This document shows, piece by piece, positions 27,476 to 34,852 of a DNA stretch of 64,000 nt (within the stretch, counting starts at the first letter, position 1; each line of letters begins with the position of its first letter). The stretch comes from Parabacteroides distasonis (GTDB lineage Bacteria; Bacteroidota; Bacteroidia; Bacteroidales; Tannerellaceae). Position numbers and translations under genes: made by a program. The stretch lies in assembly GCA_015060925.1 (NCBI GenBank), contig SUXM01000010.1:24792-88791 (forward strand), read 5' to 3'. The notes beneath the pieces were generated by a model, which saw only the letters and a program-made list of their open reading frames with translations, did no database searches and was not told the origin of the DNA.

Positions 27476-28138
27476 ATGAATGTAACGTATGAACAGGTTC
27501 GTCTTTCGGAAGAGATACGAACCTATATCAAACAGGCAGACGAATCGTTAGATGCTATTGGCTTTACTGAGCACAGTTTTGCTCATTGTACCAAGGTGGC
27601 GATGGTTGCCGGTGATATATTGGAAAAGACCGGATACGATGTCCGTGAAGTGGAGTTGGCGCGTATTGCCGGATATATGCACGACATTGGAAACGTAGTA
27701 AACCGAATCGACCATGCGCAGAGCGGGGCGATGATGGCTTTCCGTATATTGGATAAGATGGGCATGGCTCCTAAGGATGTGGCAACAGTGATTACAGCTA
27801 TCGGAAATCATGATGAACAGACGGCAGCCCCGGTCAATGCGGTTGCTGCGGCATTGATTATAGCAGATAAGACAGATGTGCGTAGAAGTCGGGTGCGTAA
27901 TCGTTCAACCATCAATTTTGATATCCATGACCGTGTGAATTATGCAGCGGAACAGTCGGAGGTCATATTGCAACCGGAACAGAAGACCATCACATTGGAT
28001 TTGACTATCAATACCGATATTTGTGCAGTCATTGATTATTTTGAGATATTCACCGGTCGAATGTTGCTTTGTAGGAAAGCAGCAGAATTTTTAGGGCTTC
28101 AGTTTAAGCTCAATATCAATGATCAGTATCTGTTGTAG
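27476..28138 (+). CDS. HD-domain phosphohydrolase
   Basis: A 220-residue cytoplasmic protein. The HD metal site is visible: H for ligand 1 in FTEHSFAHC (about residue 35), YMHDIGN (HD at about 68-69), a conserved His in NRIDHAQSG, and IGNHDEQ near 110. A C-terminal alpha/beta extension (about 150-220) contains LTINTDICAVIDYFEIF. Proteins of this kind hydrolyse phosphate esters or nucleotides, but the substrate cannot be read here. It follows the aquaporin by 6 nt and ends before a terminator. Confidence 0.85.
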   Translation: MNVTYEQVRLSEEIRTYIKQADESLDAIGFTEHSFAHCTKVAMVAGDILEKTGYDVREVELARIAGYMHDIGNVVNRIDHAQSGAMMAFRILDKMGMAPKDVATVITAIGNHDEQTAAPVNAVAAALIIADKTDVRRSRVRNRSTINFDIHDRVNYAAEQSEVILQPEQKTITLDLTINTDICAVIDYFEIFTGRMLLCRKAAEFLGLQFKLNINDQYLL

Positions 28139-28178
28139 AAGAAATTTACAAAGGGATGATGTATCATATTTCAATATG

Positions 28179-28215
28179 AAGGTTTCTCGGATGTTTTCCG
28201 GGAAACCTTTTTTTG
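28179..28215 (+). terminator. Intrinsic terminator after the HD hydrolase gene
   Basis: AAGGTTTC pairs with GAAACCTT around a 15-nt loop, followed by a T-run. It separates the housekeeping operon from the repeat-rich island. Confidence 0.8.
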
Positions 28216-28220
28216 AAAAT

Positions 28221-28270
28221 GATGGGCAAAATAGGACAGATTTACATCTTGTAAATTAAAACTACCCATC
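28221..28270. repeat. Long inverted repeat between operon and island
   Basis: GATGGG (28221-28226) pairs with CCCATC (28265-28270), and within it TTTACA (28241-28246) pairs with TGTAAA (28250-28255). No T-run follows. It marks the left edge of the island; function unknown. Confidence 0.35.
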
Positions 28271-28330
28271 AGTTCTAACTCTATATCTTTAAAAACAATA
28301 CCTTTGAAGGAATAATATTCTCATAGAACG

Positions 28331-28360
28331 TTGCATTGTTAAAAAGAAAACGTACATTTG
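28331..28360 (+). promoter_or_regulatory. Promoter of leader RNA A
   Basis: TTG at 28331-28333, a 19-bp spacer, then TACATTTG at 28353-28360: a textbook Bacteroidetes promoter. It is conserved base for base in copy B. Confidence 0.75.
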
Positions 28361-28365
28361 TATCA

Positions 28366-28616
28366 TCCGGTAGGAGAAATAACCGGTCGAATCAAAAAAG
28401 CGTTTTTTGCTTTATCCTGAAAACGAAATCGCCAATTTCACACAGTAGGATGAAGACAATGTGACGCTCATTCTGTTTTGTATATGTACAAGGTATGCAA
28501 TAGCTATACCTATACATAAACATACGGCGTGGGAATATTGTTTCTTCGTTCATTACTGTGGAGGCGTTTGGCGATGCCTGTTTTCGATGAACAGAACAAA
28601 GTCTCACGCTTTTTTT
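28366..28616 (+). ncRNA. Structured leader RNA, copy A
   Basis: A ~250-nt RNA bounded by a promoter and a T-run (28610-28616). Helices I can see: CCGGT/ACCGG at 28367-28371 and 28382-28386; GAAAT/ATTTC at 28425-28439; a long hairpin with TATGTA/TACATA and AGGTAT/ATACCT arms across 28483-28518; and the terminator stem GCGTGGGA/TCTCACGC (28527-28534 with 28602-28609). Two long-range pairings, GAAAAC (28419-28424) with GTTTTC (28580-28585) and CACAGTA (28441-28447) with TACTGTG (28554-28560), are supported by compensatory changes in copy B. It may be a stand-alone RNA or an attenuator for the gene that follows. I cannot match it to a named Rfam family. Confidence 0.7.
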
Positions 28617-28672
28617 ATGTCCAATTGTAAGCAAAAGCCGAACGGAGGAGACAGGGAGGCACAGATAATATT

Positions 28673-29367
28673 ATGAGAAAACAATGTCCTAAATGTGGTA
28701 ACTGGGTGGAAGGAAAGAAAGTTACAACTTTTGCAAGAAATGTAACACGAAGTGCAGTTAAAAAAGGCAGTGCGATGGCAACAGGTGCAGCTATTGGTTC
28801 TATAATACCTGGCTTAGGAACTTTTACAGGAGCAGCTATAGGTTTTATTGCAGGTGTAACAATGGAAAATACTATTAATAAAGTTGCTGATTTAGCTGAA
28901 GATATAGCTTTTGATAATACAGAATATGATTTATTTGCCCGAAATGTGAATGTGTTTGGAGTAATTTTGATATTCCTTATTTGGAACAAGATTATTTAGC
29001 CTGGTATATAAAACATTATGAAAATCAACATCTTGATATAGAATGTGAGGGTGGACCAATGTCTCAATTAGATTTTTCTATGAAAATAGAAGATAAGTTT
29101 GATGTGAATGAGTTTATCGTTGTTACAGGAAAAATAACATCAGGAAATATAAATGTTGGTGATGTTGTTGTATTGAGAAATTCATTAGATGATGATTTTA
29201 CTTTTGCTGTTGTAGCAGGTATTGAGATGTTTCGGAAGCTTCTCATGGAAGCGGAATATAATGATAATGTAGGAATTTTATTAGGAGGTGTAGATCGGGA
29301 TACGATTGTTACTAAATCATCTTATATTTATATGGGTGAAGGATATAAGTATCTAAAAACAGTTTGA
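28673..29367 (+). pseudogene. Frameshifted zinc-ribbon/glycine-zipper/EF-Tu-domain-2-like gene (copy 1)
   Basis: Aligned to the intact paralogue at 32140-32838, this copy has lost one base near 28926: the GAATTTATT of the paralogue is GATTTATT here. The first frame gives 108 residues (CPKCGNWVEG, then the glycine-rich hairpin) ending in a wrong-frame tail. The second frame from about 28930 resumes the homology: the second Cys pair, DYLAWYIKHYENQH, then IEDKFDVN, VVTGKITSGNINVGDVV and GIEMFRKLLMEAEYNDNVGILLGG. The two pieces together equal the full-length paralogue. It sits behind leader RNA A with the ribosome site AGGGAGG. A sequencing error cannot be excluded, but the neighbouring DUF6140 gene is also damaged. 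Confidence 0.8.
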
Positions 29368-29372
29368 TTATT

Positions 29373-29432
29373 ATGCCATTATTTAGAGTAACAGTAAAGC
29401 AATCAAAGAATACAAATGTAAAGATTGGATAA
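29373..29432 (+). pseudogene. Internally deleted DUF6140 remnant
   Basis: The reading frame MPLFRVTVKQSKN followed by VKIG and a stop is 19 residues long. The first part equals the start of the DUF6140 gene at 32844 and the last four residues equal its end, so about 160 bp have been deleted in frame. The start lies 5 nt after the preceding pseudogene, as in the other copy. Confidence 0.7.
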
Positions 29433-29688
29433 TTTAATTATCTCGGCCATATTCTGTCTGATATGCTTTGTTTATTTGCATGTCGTTAGATTGATACAAA
29501 GATTTTGTATATAAAGCCTAAAATGCTGAGAGTGATTGCTCCCAAATTGATTGCTTTAAATGGTCTAATGTGAAGATTAATTAGGCTCAGAACTGAATAA
29601 AGGGTATTACAGTTGTTAAGAAAATTGTAACTATTATTGAGAGAAAAGATGGTTGCTGTTTTTTGTTGGATATATACATTCGTATTTT
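29433..29688. other. Spacer with no recognised gene
   Basis: The first ~57 bp match the DNA downstream of the other DUF6140 gene (33068-33128), so the duplicated unit extends to about 29489. The rest shows no gene, RNA or repeat I can support. A 70-codon minus-strand frame with one hydrophobic stretch exists here, but without start signals or a known family. Confidence 0.5.
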
Positions 29689-29730
29689 TAAAAAACAATA
29701 CCTTTGAAGGAATAATATTCTCATAGAGCG

Positions 29731-29760
29731 TTGCATTGTTAAAAAGAAAACGTACATTTG
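29731..29760 (+). promoter_or_regulatory. Promoter of leader RNA B
   Basis: TTG at 29731-29733, a 19-bp spacer and TACATTTG at 29753-29760, identical to copy A. Confidence 0.75.
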
Positions 29761-29765
29761 TATCA

Positions 29766-30016
29766 TCCGGTAGGAGAAATAACCGGTTGAATTAAAAAAA
29801 GCGTTTTTTGCTTTATCCTGATATCGAAATCGCCAATTTCAAGCAAAGGGATGAAGATAATGTGACGCTCATTCTGTTTTGTATATGTACATGGTATGCA
29901 ATAGCTATACCTATACATAAACATACGGCGTGGGAATATTGTTTCTTCGTTCATTTTTGCGCGGCGTTTGGCGATGCCTGATATCGATGAACAGAACATA
30001 GTCTCACGCTTTTTTT
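29766..30016 (+). ncRNA. Structured leader RNA, copy B
   Basis: The same promoter-to-terminator RNA as copy A, with the T-run at 30010-30016. The long-range pair here is GATATC (29820-29825) with GATATC (29980-29985), replacing GAAAAC/GTTTTC. The second long-range pair has become GCAAAG with TTTTGC, replacing CACAGTA/TACTGTG. The terminator stem and the apical GTTCAT/ATGAAC pair are unchanged. It precedes an intact gene, so this copy is the likelier functional one. Confidence 0.7.
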
Positions 30017-30072
30017 ATGTCCAATCGTAAGCAAAAGCTGAACGGAGGAGACAGGGAGGCACAGATAATACT

Positions 30073-31995
30073 ATGAAACAACAATGTCCTAAATGTGGTA
30101 ACTGGGTAGAAGGAAAGAAAGTAGCGACTTTCGCTCGAAAGGTGACACGTGGTGCAGTAAAGAAAGGTAGTGCTGTTGCTACAGGTATGGCAATCGGTTC
30201 TATTATTCCTGGTGCAGGAACAATTATAGGTGGCGCATTAGGTTTGGCTGCAAGTGCTTTAATGGATGATTCTGTAAATGAAGTTGCAGATTTGGTAGAA
30301 GATATTGCTTTTGATGAAACTGAATATGAATTTACTTGTCCGAAATGCGGTCGTCATTGGAAAAAGAAACAAAATTCAAGTAATGCATCTATTAGTAATT
30401 ATCAAACATATACAACCTCTGCATCAACTTCGTACATAGAAAATGATTCAAGAAGATATACAATATTAGAACTGATAAAGCAATGTACATCCAATAATAT
30501 AAATGAAGGATGTTCGCTTACTTATGCACAAATAAATTCAGGCAAGTTGAGTAGGAAATTGCAAAATCAGTTTGGAATTCGATTATACGAATGGCAAATC
30601 AATACCTGTAAGAACATTAAGGAGTTAATTAATCTGATTGAAACAAAATATGTATGTTCACCTGTAGCGGATACGATTAAATTAAAACAAGACGAATTCA
30701 ATAAAGAGTTTAATTATTACCTGGATAATATTGATAGCATAATTGACACAAAGGAAAATGTAGATAAATATGTCAAGAGTATAGGCAATGCAATGTCAGG
30801 TTGTGACATAACCGTTAAGTCAGAATATTTCTTCTTACAATCTATCTGCTGTTTGGATTATTCATTACTACATGAAAATGACAACTCATTGATTAGCCTT
30901 GGAAATTATTATATAGATAGGGCTAATGCATTATTGGATGATGGAGAGTATAAATTGGTAAAGCTGATGTTTGAATCGCTTTCAGTAAAGCATGATGCTC
31001 ATAATGTTGTTCAAGTGCAACAAAATTTCAAATTGAAATGTCCAAAAATTAATATGTTGGAGAATACTTTATTCAAAACTGAGTATTTATCTGAATTATA
31101 TGAAAAAACTCGATTCTATTCTTTGATTGATTCTGTTAGTGCACTTGAAAGTAAAGAAAATTTTAAGAGTGCAAAAGAATGTTTATATCTGATAATACAA
31201 TTATCAGATATAGATTATCAATTATTGGGTTATGCACATTTGATAGATTATTGTTACTATGAATTTAAAGGATTAAATGTCTGTAAAGAACTTGCTTTTA
31301 TCTATGCTGAAAAAGGATATGAATTAGTTGACTATTCCAATAATTTCAATCCAGAAATAAGTTGTCAATCCAGTTGGTTAAGATGTCTTGAACATATTGC
31401 ATATGCTTATTTAGAAGGCGAAGGAACAAAACAAGATTATAAAAAAGCTTTTGAACTTACAACAAAGGCCGCAAATTTAGGAGGAAGGTGTTCTGCTTAT
31501 AATTTGGGAGAAATTTATGAGTTAGGTCGTGGTGTTTCTCAAAACAAAGTTCTTGCATTAGAATGGTATGAAAAAGCATTCGCTTTAGGACTTGATATCG
31601 CAAAAGAAAAAGTAGAACAATTGAAAACAACATCTTCAAAGTTAAAATCTAACCAAACATCAAATGCAAGTTTTTCAGATGATGAAATAGAATATTTAGA
31701 AGAAGTAAAGGCTTGTTTAGAAGAGGATAACGAGATTTCACCTAAAGAAAGACGATTGTTGGATAGACTTCGTATCAAACTCAATATCTCTGAAGGACGA
31801 GCAAAAGAACTTGAAGGTTCTTTGAAAGTATTGCAATTGACAGAGGAAGAACGAGAATACTTAGAAGAATATAAAGCATGTCTGGATGAGGATGGTGAAA
31901 TATCTCCAAAAGAAAGAAGATTACTTGATCGATTTAGAGACAAATTAGGTATTTCAGAAGAGAGAGTTTTAGAACTAGAGAACTCTATTCGCTAA
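30073..31995 (+). CDS. Zinc-ribbon/glycine-zipper protein with Sel1-like and acidic C-terminal repeats
   Basis: A 640-residue paralogue of the neighbouring zinc-ribbon genes at its N-terminus only. CPKC at 5-8 and a second CPKC near residue 90 flank a glycine-zipper hairpin (about 36-60), so the zinc site seems split around a membrane-active helix pair. A Ser-rich linker follows. A helical region at about 130-195 ends in FGIRLYEWQINTCKNIKELINLI and faintly recalls an acyl-carrier fold without its serine. Sel1-type repeats lie at about 440-510 (YLEGEGTKQDYKKAFEL, ELGRGVSQNKVLALEWYEKA). Two ~50-residue C-terminal repeats (from about 535 and 589) share ISPKERRLLDR after an acidic loop. Function unknown; Sel1 regions usually bind proteins. 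Confidence 0.75.
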   Translation: MKQQCPKCGNWVEGKKVATFARKVTRGAVKKGSAVATGMAIGSIIPGAGTIIGGALGLAASALMDDSVNEVADLVEDIAFDETEYEFTCPKCGRHWKKKQNSSNASISNYQTYTTSASTSYIENDSRRYTILELIKQCTSNNINEGCSLTYAQINSGKLSRKLQNQFGIRLYEWQINTCKNIKELINLIETKYVCSPVADTIKLKQDEFNKEFNYYLDNIDSIIDTKENVDKYVKSIGNAMSGCDITVKSEYFFLQSICCLDYSLLHENDNSLISLGNYYIDRANALLDDGEYKLVKLMFESLSVKHDAHNVVQVQQNFKLKCPKINMLENTLFKTEYLSELYEKTRFYSLIDSVSALESKENFKSAKECLYLIIQLSDIDYQLLGYAHLIDYCYYEFKGLNVCKELAFIYAEKGYELVDYSNNFNPEISCQSSWLRCLEHIAYAYLEGEGTKQDYKKAFELTTKAANLGGRCSAYNLGEIYELGRGVSQNKVLALEWYEKAFALGLDIAKEKVEQLKTTSSKLKSNQTSNASFSDDEIEYLEEVKACLEEDNEISPKERRLLDRLRIKLNISEGRAKELEGSLKVLQLTEEEREYLEEYKACLDEDGEISPKERRLLDRFRDKLGISEERVLELENSIR

Positions 31996-32139
31996 TTTGT
32001 TTATATGATGAATAGAAAGAATAGAGGTAAGTGATTGAAAATATAAATATAAATAATGGGCGATAGTTCCCAAGCCTATTAAATTGTATAACTTAAAATA
32101 TATGCTGAACTAAGGGAACAGGGAGGCGCAGATAATACT

Positions 32140-32838
32140 ATGAAACAACAATGTCCTAAATGTGGTAACTGGGTAGAAGGAAAGACAGTTACAACTTTTG
32201 CAAGAAAAGTAACACGAAGTGCAGTTAAAAGAAGTATGATGGCAACAGGTGCAGCTATTGGTTCTATAATTCCAGGTTTAGGAACTTTTACGGGAACTGC
32301 TGTAGGTTTTATCGCAGATGTTGTAATGGATGATAATACTATTAATAAAGTTGCTGATTTAGTAGAAGATATAACCTTTGATAATACAGAATATGAATTT
32401 ATTTGCCCGAGATGTGAATGTGTTTGGAGTAATTTTGATATTCCTTATTTGAATCAAGATTATTTAGACTGGTATATAGAACATTATGAAAATCAACATC
32501 TTGATATAGAATATGAGGGTGGACCAATGTCTCAGTTAGATTTTTCTATGAAAATAGAAGATAAGTTTGAAGTGAATGGGGGGGATATCGTTGTTACAGG
32601 AAAAATAACATCAGGTAATATAAATGTTGGTGATGTTGTTGTATTGAGAAATTCATTAGATGATGGTTTTACTTTTGCTGTTGTAGAAGGTATTGAAATG
32701 TTTCGGAAGCTTGTCATGAAAGCTGAATATAATGATAATGTAGGAATTTTATTAGGTGGGGGAGATTGGGATACGATTGTACCTAAATCTTCTTGTATTT
32801 ATAAGGGAGAAGGATATAAATATCTAAAAACAGTTTGA
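32140..32838 (+). CDS. Zinc-ribbon/glycine-zipper protein with EF-Tu domain-2-like C-terminus
   Basis: A 232-residue protein. CPKC (5-8) and CPRC (89-92) look like the two halves of one zinc ribbon, separated by a glycine-rich hydrophobic hairpin (about 36-60). The C-terminal part (about 135-225) resembles domain 2 of EF-Tu: MKIEDKFEV, VVTGKITSGNINVGDVVVL, GIEMFRKLVMKAEYNDNVGILLGG. The GTPase domain is absent. The ribosome site CAGGGAGGCG matches those of the paralogues, but the leader RNA is missing here; the gene is 144 nt after its larger paralogue and may share its transcript. It is followed by a DUF6140 frame. Function is not known. Confidence 0.75.
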   Translation: MKQQCPKCGNWVEGKTVTTFARKVTRSAVKRSMMATGAAIGSIIPGLGTFTGTAVGFIADVVMDDNTINKVADLVEDITFDNTEYEFICPRCECVWSNFDIPYLNQDYLDWYIEHYENQHLDIEYEGGPMSQLDFSMKIEDKFEVNGGDIVVTGKITSGNINVGDVVVLRNSLDDGFTFAVVEGIEMFRKLVMKAEYNDNVGILLGGGDWDTIVPKSSCIYKGEGYKYLKTV

Positions 32839-32843
32839 TTATT

Positions 32844-33067
32844 ATGCCATTATTTAGAGTAACAGTAAAGCAATCAAAGAATTCCAATGGAGTTCGTGTT
32901 GAAAAGGGTATGAGTGTGGATATTGTCACTCAATCAATGAGTAACCCTTTGACAATAAATGGTGGACAAGTTGTCGCAGATGCGTTTTTATGCGTATTTA
33001 TGGTATTGATACCAAAAAGGCCGGAATCTTATCTACCGTTTATTTAGATGTAGTTAAGATCGGATAA
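32844..33067 (+). pseudogene. Frameshifted DUF6140 family gene
   Basis: The frame begins MPLFRVTVKQSKNSNGVRVEKG, typical of the small Bacteroidetes DUF6140 proteins (about 70 residues). It proceeds normally to VVADAF. There a run of five Ts shifts the frame; continuing in another frame gives RIYGIDTKKAGIL then VYLDVVKIG and a stop at 33065-33067, the expected family ending. The uncorrected frame stops at 33047. Two extra bases (or one lost) near 32985 explain it. The start is 5 nt after the stop of the preceding gene, so the two genes form a cassette. Confidence 0.75.
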
Positions 33068-33149
33068 TTTGGATGTATATCTCGGTCATATATTGTCTGA
33101 TATGCTTTGTTTATTTGTATGTCGTTAAGATAGGTGAAGGATAGGATAT

Positions 33150-34115
33150 ATGGTTTATTTGGATTATTTTGAAATACCAAAGGATTCATGGGTTGATTAT
33201 TATTTTAATGTGCCTGAGGATAATGAAGAGGCACGTATTAAGATTATCATTCGTGAAAATATTCCGGATCACATAGGTCATGTTACAAAAAAAACGGATT
33301 GTGATACTTGGTATCCCTGGAATGTCTTATATGGGAGAGGTCGGAGACATTTCGCTTTTAGTGATATAACGATTTTTTATGGTGGTAATGGCTCTGGGAA
33401 AAGTACATTGTTGAATGTTATAGCCCAAAAACTGAAACTTTCCAGAAAAAGCCGATATAACAAAAGTAATAGTTTTGATGATTATGTGGATATTTGTGAA
33501 TCTGGAGAGTTGGATCAAAAAGCGATAGGGGCTATTCAACGAGGACAGATTGTAACGAGTGAGGATATTTTTGATACAATTCTCCAAAAAAGAAAAGACA
33601 ATGAAGTTCGTGAAGAGGTAAGAGATGCTTTAATTAATGAATTTCAGACAATTAAGGATAAAGGAAATAGTTTGCCTAAAAAGAATCTGTTAGATCCGGA
33701 GGTATTTAGGCGGTTTAAAGAAATTTACGATATCCAAATTAATAAGAATAATTCATGTTCTAAATATATCCGCTCAAAGTTGGATGCTGTTAAGAAAGAG
33801 CAGTCAAATGGGGAAACGGCTTTTAATTATTTTGTGGATTCCATAAAAACAGATAGTTTAGTTCTGCTTGATGAACCGGAAAACAGTATGTCTGCAAGAT
33901 GGCAGATAGAATTATCTCATTATTTATTAGGAACAGTTCTTGAAAATAATTGTCAGTTGATAATATCGACCCATTCTCCTTTTTTGTTGTCTTTACCGGG
34001 AGCTAAGATATATGATTTAGATAATACCCCTATAAAAACAAATAGGTGGTATAATCTTGAAAACATCCGTTATTATTATCAATTGTTTAAAGATAATGAA
34101 ATATACTTTGAATAA
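33150..34115 (+). CDS. P-loop ATPase, ABC/OLD-like (AAA_15/AAA_21 type)
   Basis: A 321-residue protein with an N-terminal ~60 residues of unknown fold. Walker A GGNGSGKST is near residue 79. A ~110-residue helical insertion follows, then a degenerate signature KKEQSNGETAF near 223, Walker B LVLLDEPENSMS near 238, and a His switch STHSPF near 275. This is the ABC-like ATPase seen in OLD, RecF-like and many defence-related proteins, here without a TOPRIM nuclease domain. A 217-residue protein of unknown family follows downstream. Role unknown; defence or DNA repair is possible but not shown. Confidence 0.75.
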   Translation: MVYLDYFEIPKDSWVDYYFNVPEDNEEARIKIIIRENIPDHIGHVTKKTDCDTWYPWNVLYGRGRRHFAFSDITIFYGGNGSGKSTLLNVIAQKLKLSRKSRYNKSNSFDDYVDICESGELDQKAIGAIQRGQIVTSEDIFDTILQKRKDNEVREEVRDALINEFQTIKDKGNSLPKKNLLDPEVFRRFKEIYDIQINKNNSCSKYIRSKLDAVKKEQSNGETAFNYFVDSIKTDSLVLLDEPENSMSARWQIELSHYLLGTVLENNCQLIISTHSPFLLSLPGAKIYDLDNTPIKTNRWYNLENIRYYYQLFKDNEIYFE

Positions 34116-34172
34116 GAATTTAGGAATATGGAAGAACTTATCAAGAAGGCAGAAGTAGGTAGATATTAAAAG

Positions 34173-34826
34173 ATGATGAAACGGGCGACAACTGAAATAA
34201 GGGAGGTATTCTTTCCGAATAGGGAAGCTACGAGTCAACTTCATAAGCTGATTCCTGATAGTAAGGAGTATCGGATCTGCAAGGTGTTTTTGGAGGTTCC
34301 TAAACTTTATTATCATATACCTGTATGGTTACAGAAATGTTCTGCTTTAGATAGTGCTGAACTTTCACAGGTTCATTTTTCTGATCAAGAATTGTGTATT
34401 TGTAAGGAGTGGGGAATTTATGAAATCCCTTCGAGGAAAAGGATTGATGAGTTTAGGACCAAGTTTAAAAGGAAAAGAATTTCTGTTATAGTGGAGGTCT
34501 TGGAAGTCATGAAAAATACTTATTCGGTTGTCGATTTGTTTGGGGGATTCATAGAGCCGGGGGCATCTGATCAAGTGGATGTTGCCTGCCGGGTTAGTCT
34601 GTTTATTCTTTTAGAACATTATGATATTTCTCCAGAGTTAAAATACCGTTTAAATGAGGATGGAAAATACGCTATAGTGGATATTGTGTACCTTAAAGGA
34701 ATGTCCACTTTCTCATGGTTGCCCCAATATGAAGTGGGGAATCGGTTCTATTCTTTTAATGTATTGAAAAAAGAGGTGAGAACTGAAATTGGGACAATTA
34801 TCCGAACCTACCTAAAAAGTAAATAG
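34173..34826 (+). CDS. Hypothetical protein next to ATPase gene
   Basis: A 217-residue soluble-looking protein that I do not recognise. It begins MMKRATTEIREVFFPNREAT and is rich in Lys, Arg and Glu. It has several predicted beta-strand stretches (RISVIVEVLEVM, YAIVDIVYLKG) and no signal peptide or clear catalytic motif. It lies 57 nt after the ATPase gene on the same strand. A 13-codon frame (34128-34169) in the gap could be a remnant. The pairing hints at a two-gene unit, but I cannot assign a system. Confidence 0.55.
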   Translation: MMKRATTEIREVFFPNREATSQLHKLIPDSKEYRICKVFLEVPKLYYHIPVWLQKCSALDSAELSQVHFSDQELCICKEWGIYEIPSRKRIDEFRTKFKRKRISVIVEVLEVMKNTYSVVDLFGGFIEPGASDQVDVACRVSLFILLEHYDISPELKYRLNEDGKYAIVDIVYLKGMSTFSWLPQYEVGNRFYSFNVLKKEVRTEIGTIIRTYLKSK

Positions 34827-34852
34827 CTTTTCTAATATAAACCTGCCAAAAG

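Larger units (their letters stand above)
28291..28672 (+). repeat. Direct repeat unit A (leader region)
   Basis: This 382-bp stretch, ending at a zinc-ribbon gene start, is repeated exactly 1400 bp downstream (29691-30072) at high identity and equal length. It contains a promoter, a structured RNA, a terminator hairpin and the ribosome site AGGGAGG. Small indels in the two copies balance out. Confidence 0.9.
29691..30072 (+). repeat. Direct repeat unit B (leader region)
   Basis: Second copy of the 382-bp leader, immediately before the 640-residue paralogue. It is close to copy A apart from scattered changes, most of which fall in or beside paired segments of the RNA. Confidence 0.9.

Noticed and set aside
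28366..28616. Leader RNA as an IS110-type bridge RNA
   Set aside because: Two local hairpins with variable internal-loop strands superficially recall bridge RNAs, but no IS110/IS1111 recombinase is nearby, and the variable strands pair with each other, which points to an intramolecular fold.
28366..28616. Leader RNA as RNase P RNA, tmRNA or SRP RNA
   Set aside because: None of the conserved sequence blocks of those RNAs is present, and the duplication next to accessory genes does not fit.
29486..29698. Minus-strand 70-codon frame with a hydrophobic stretch
   Set aside because: No ribosome site, no promoter box and no family recognised; it lies in a spacer between duplicated units and may be chance.
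34128..34169. 13-codon frame between the ATPase and the unknown gene
   Set aside because: Too short to support as a gene; could be a remnant or leader peptide, but there is no evidence for either.
28139..34826. Island as an insertion sequence, prophage or integrative element
   Set aside because: No transposase, integrase, relaxase, att-like repeats or tRNA gene is seen. The direct repeats are the duplicated leader and cassette themselves.
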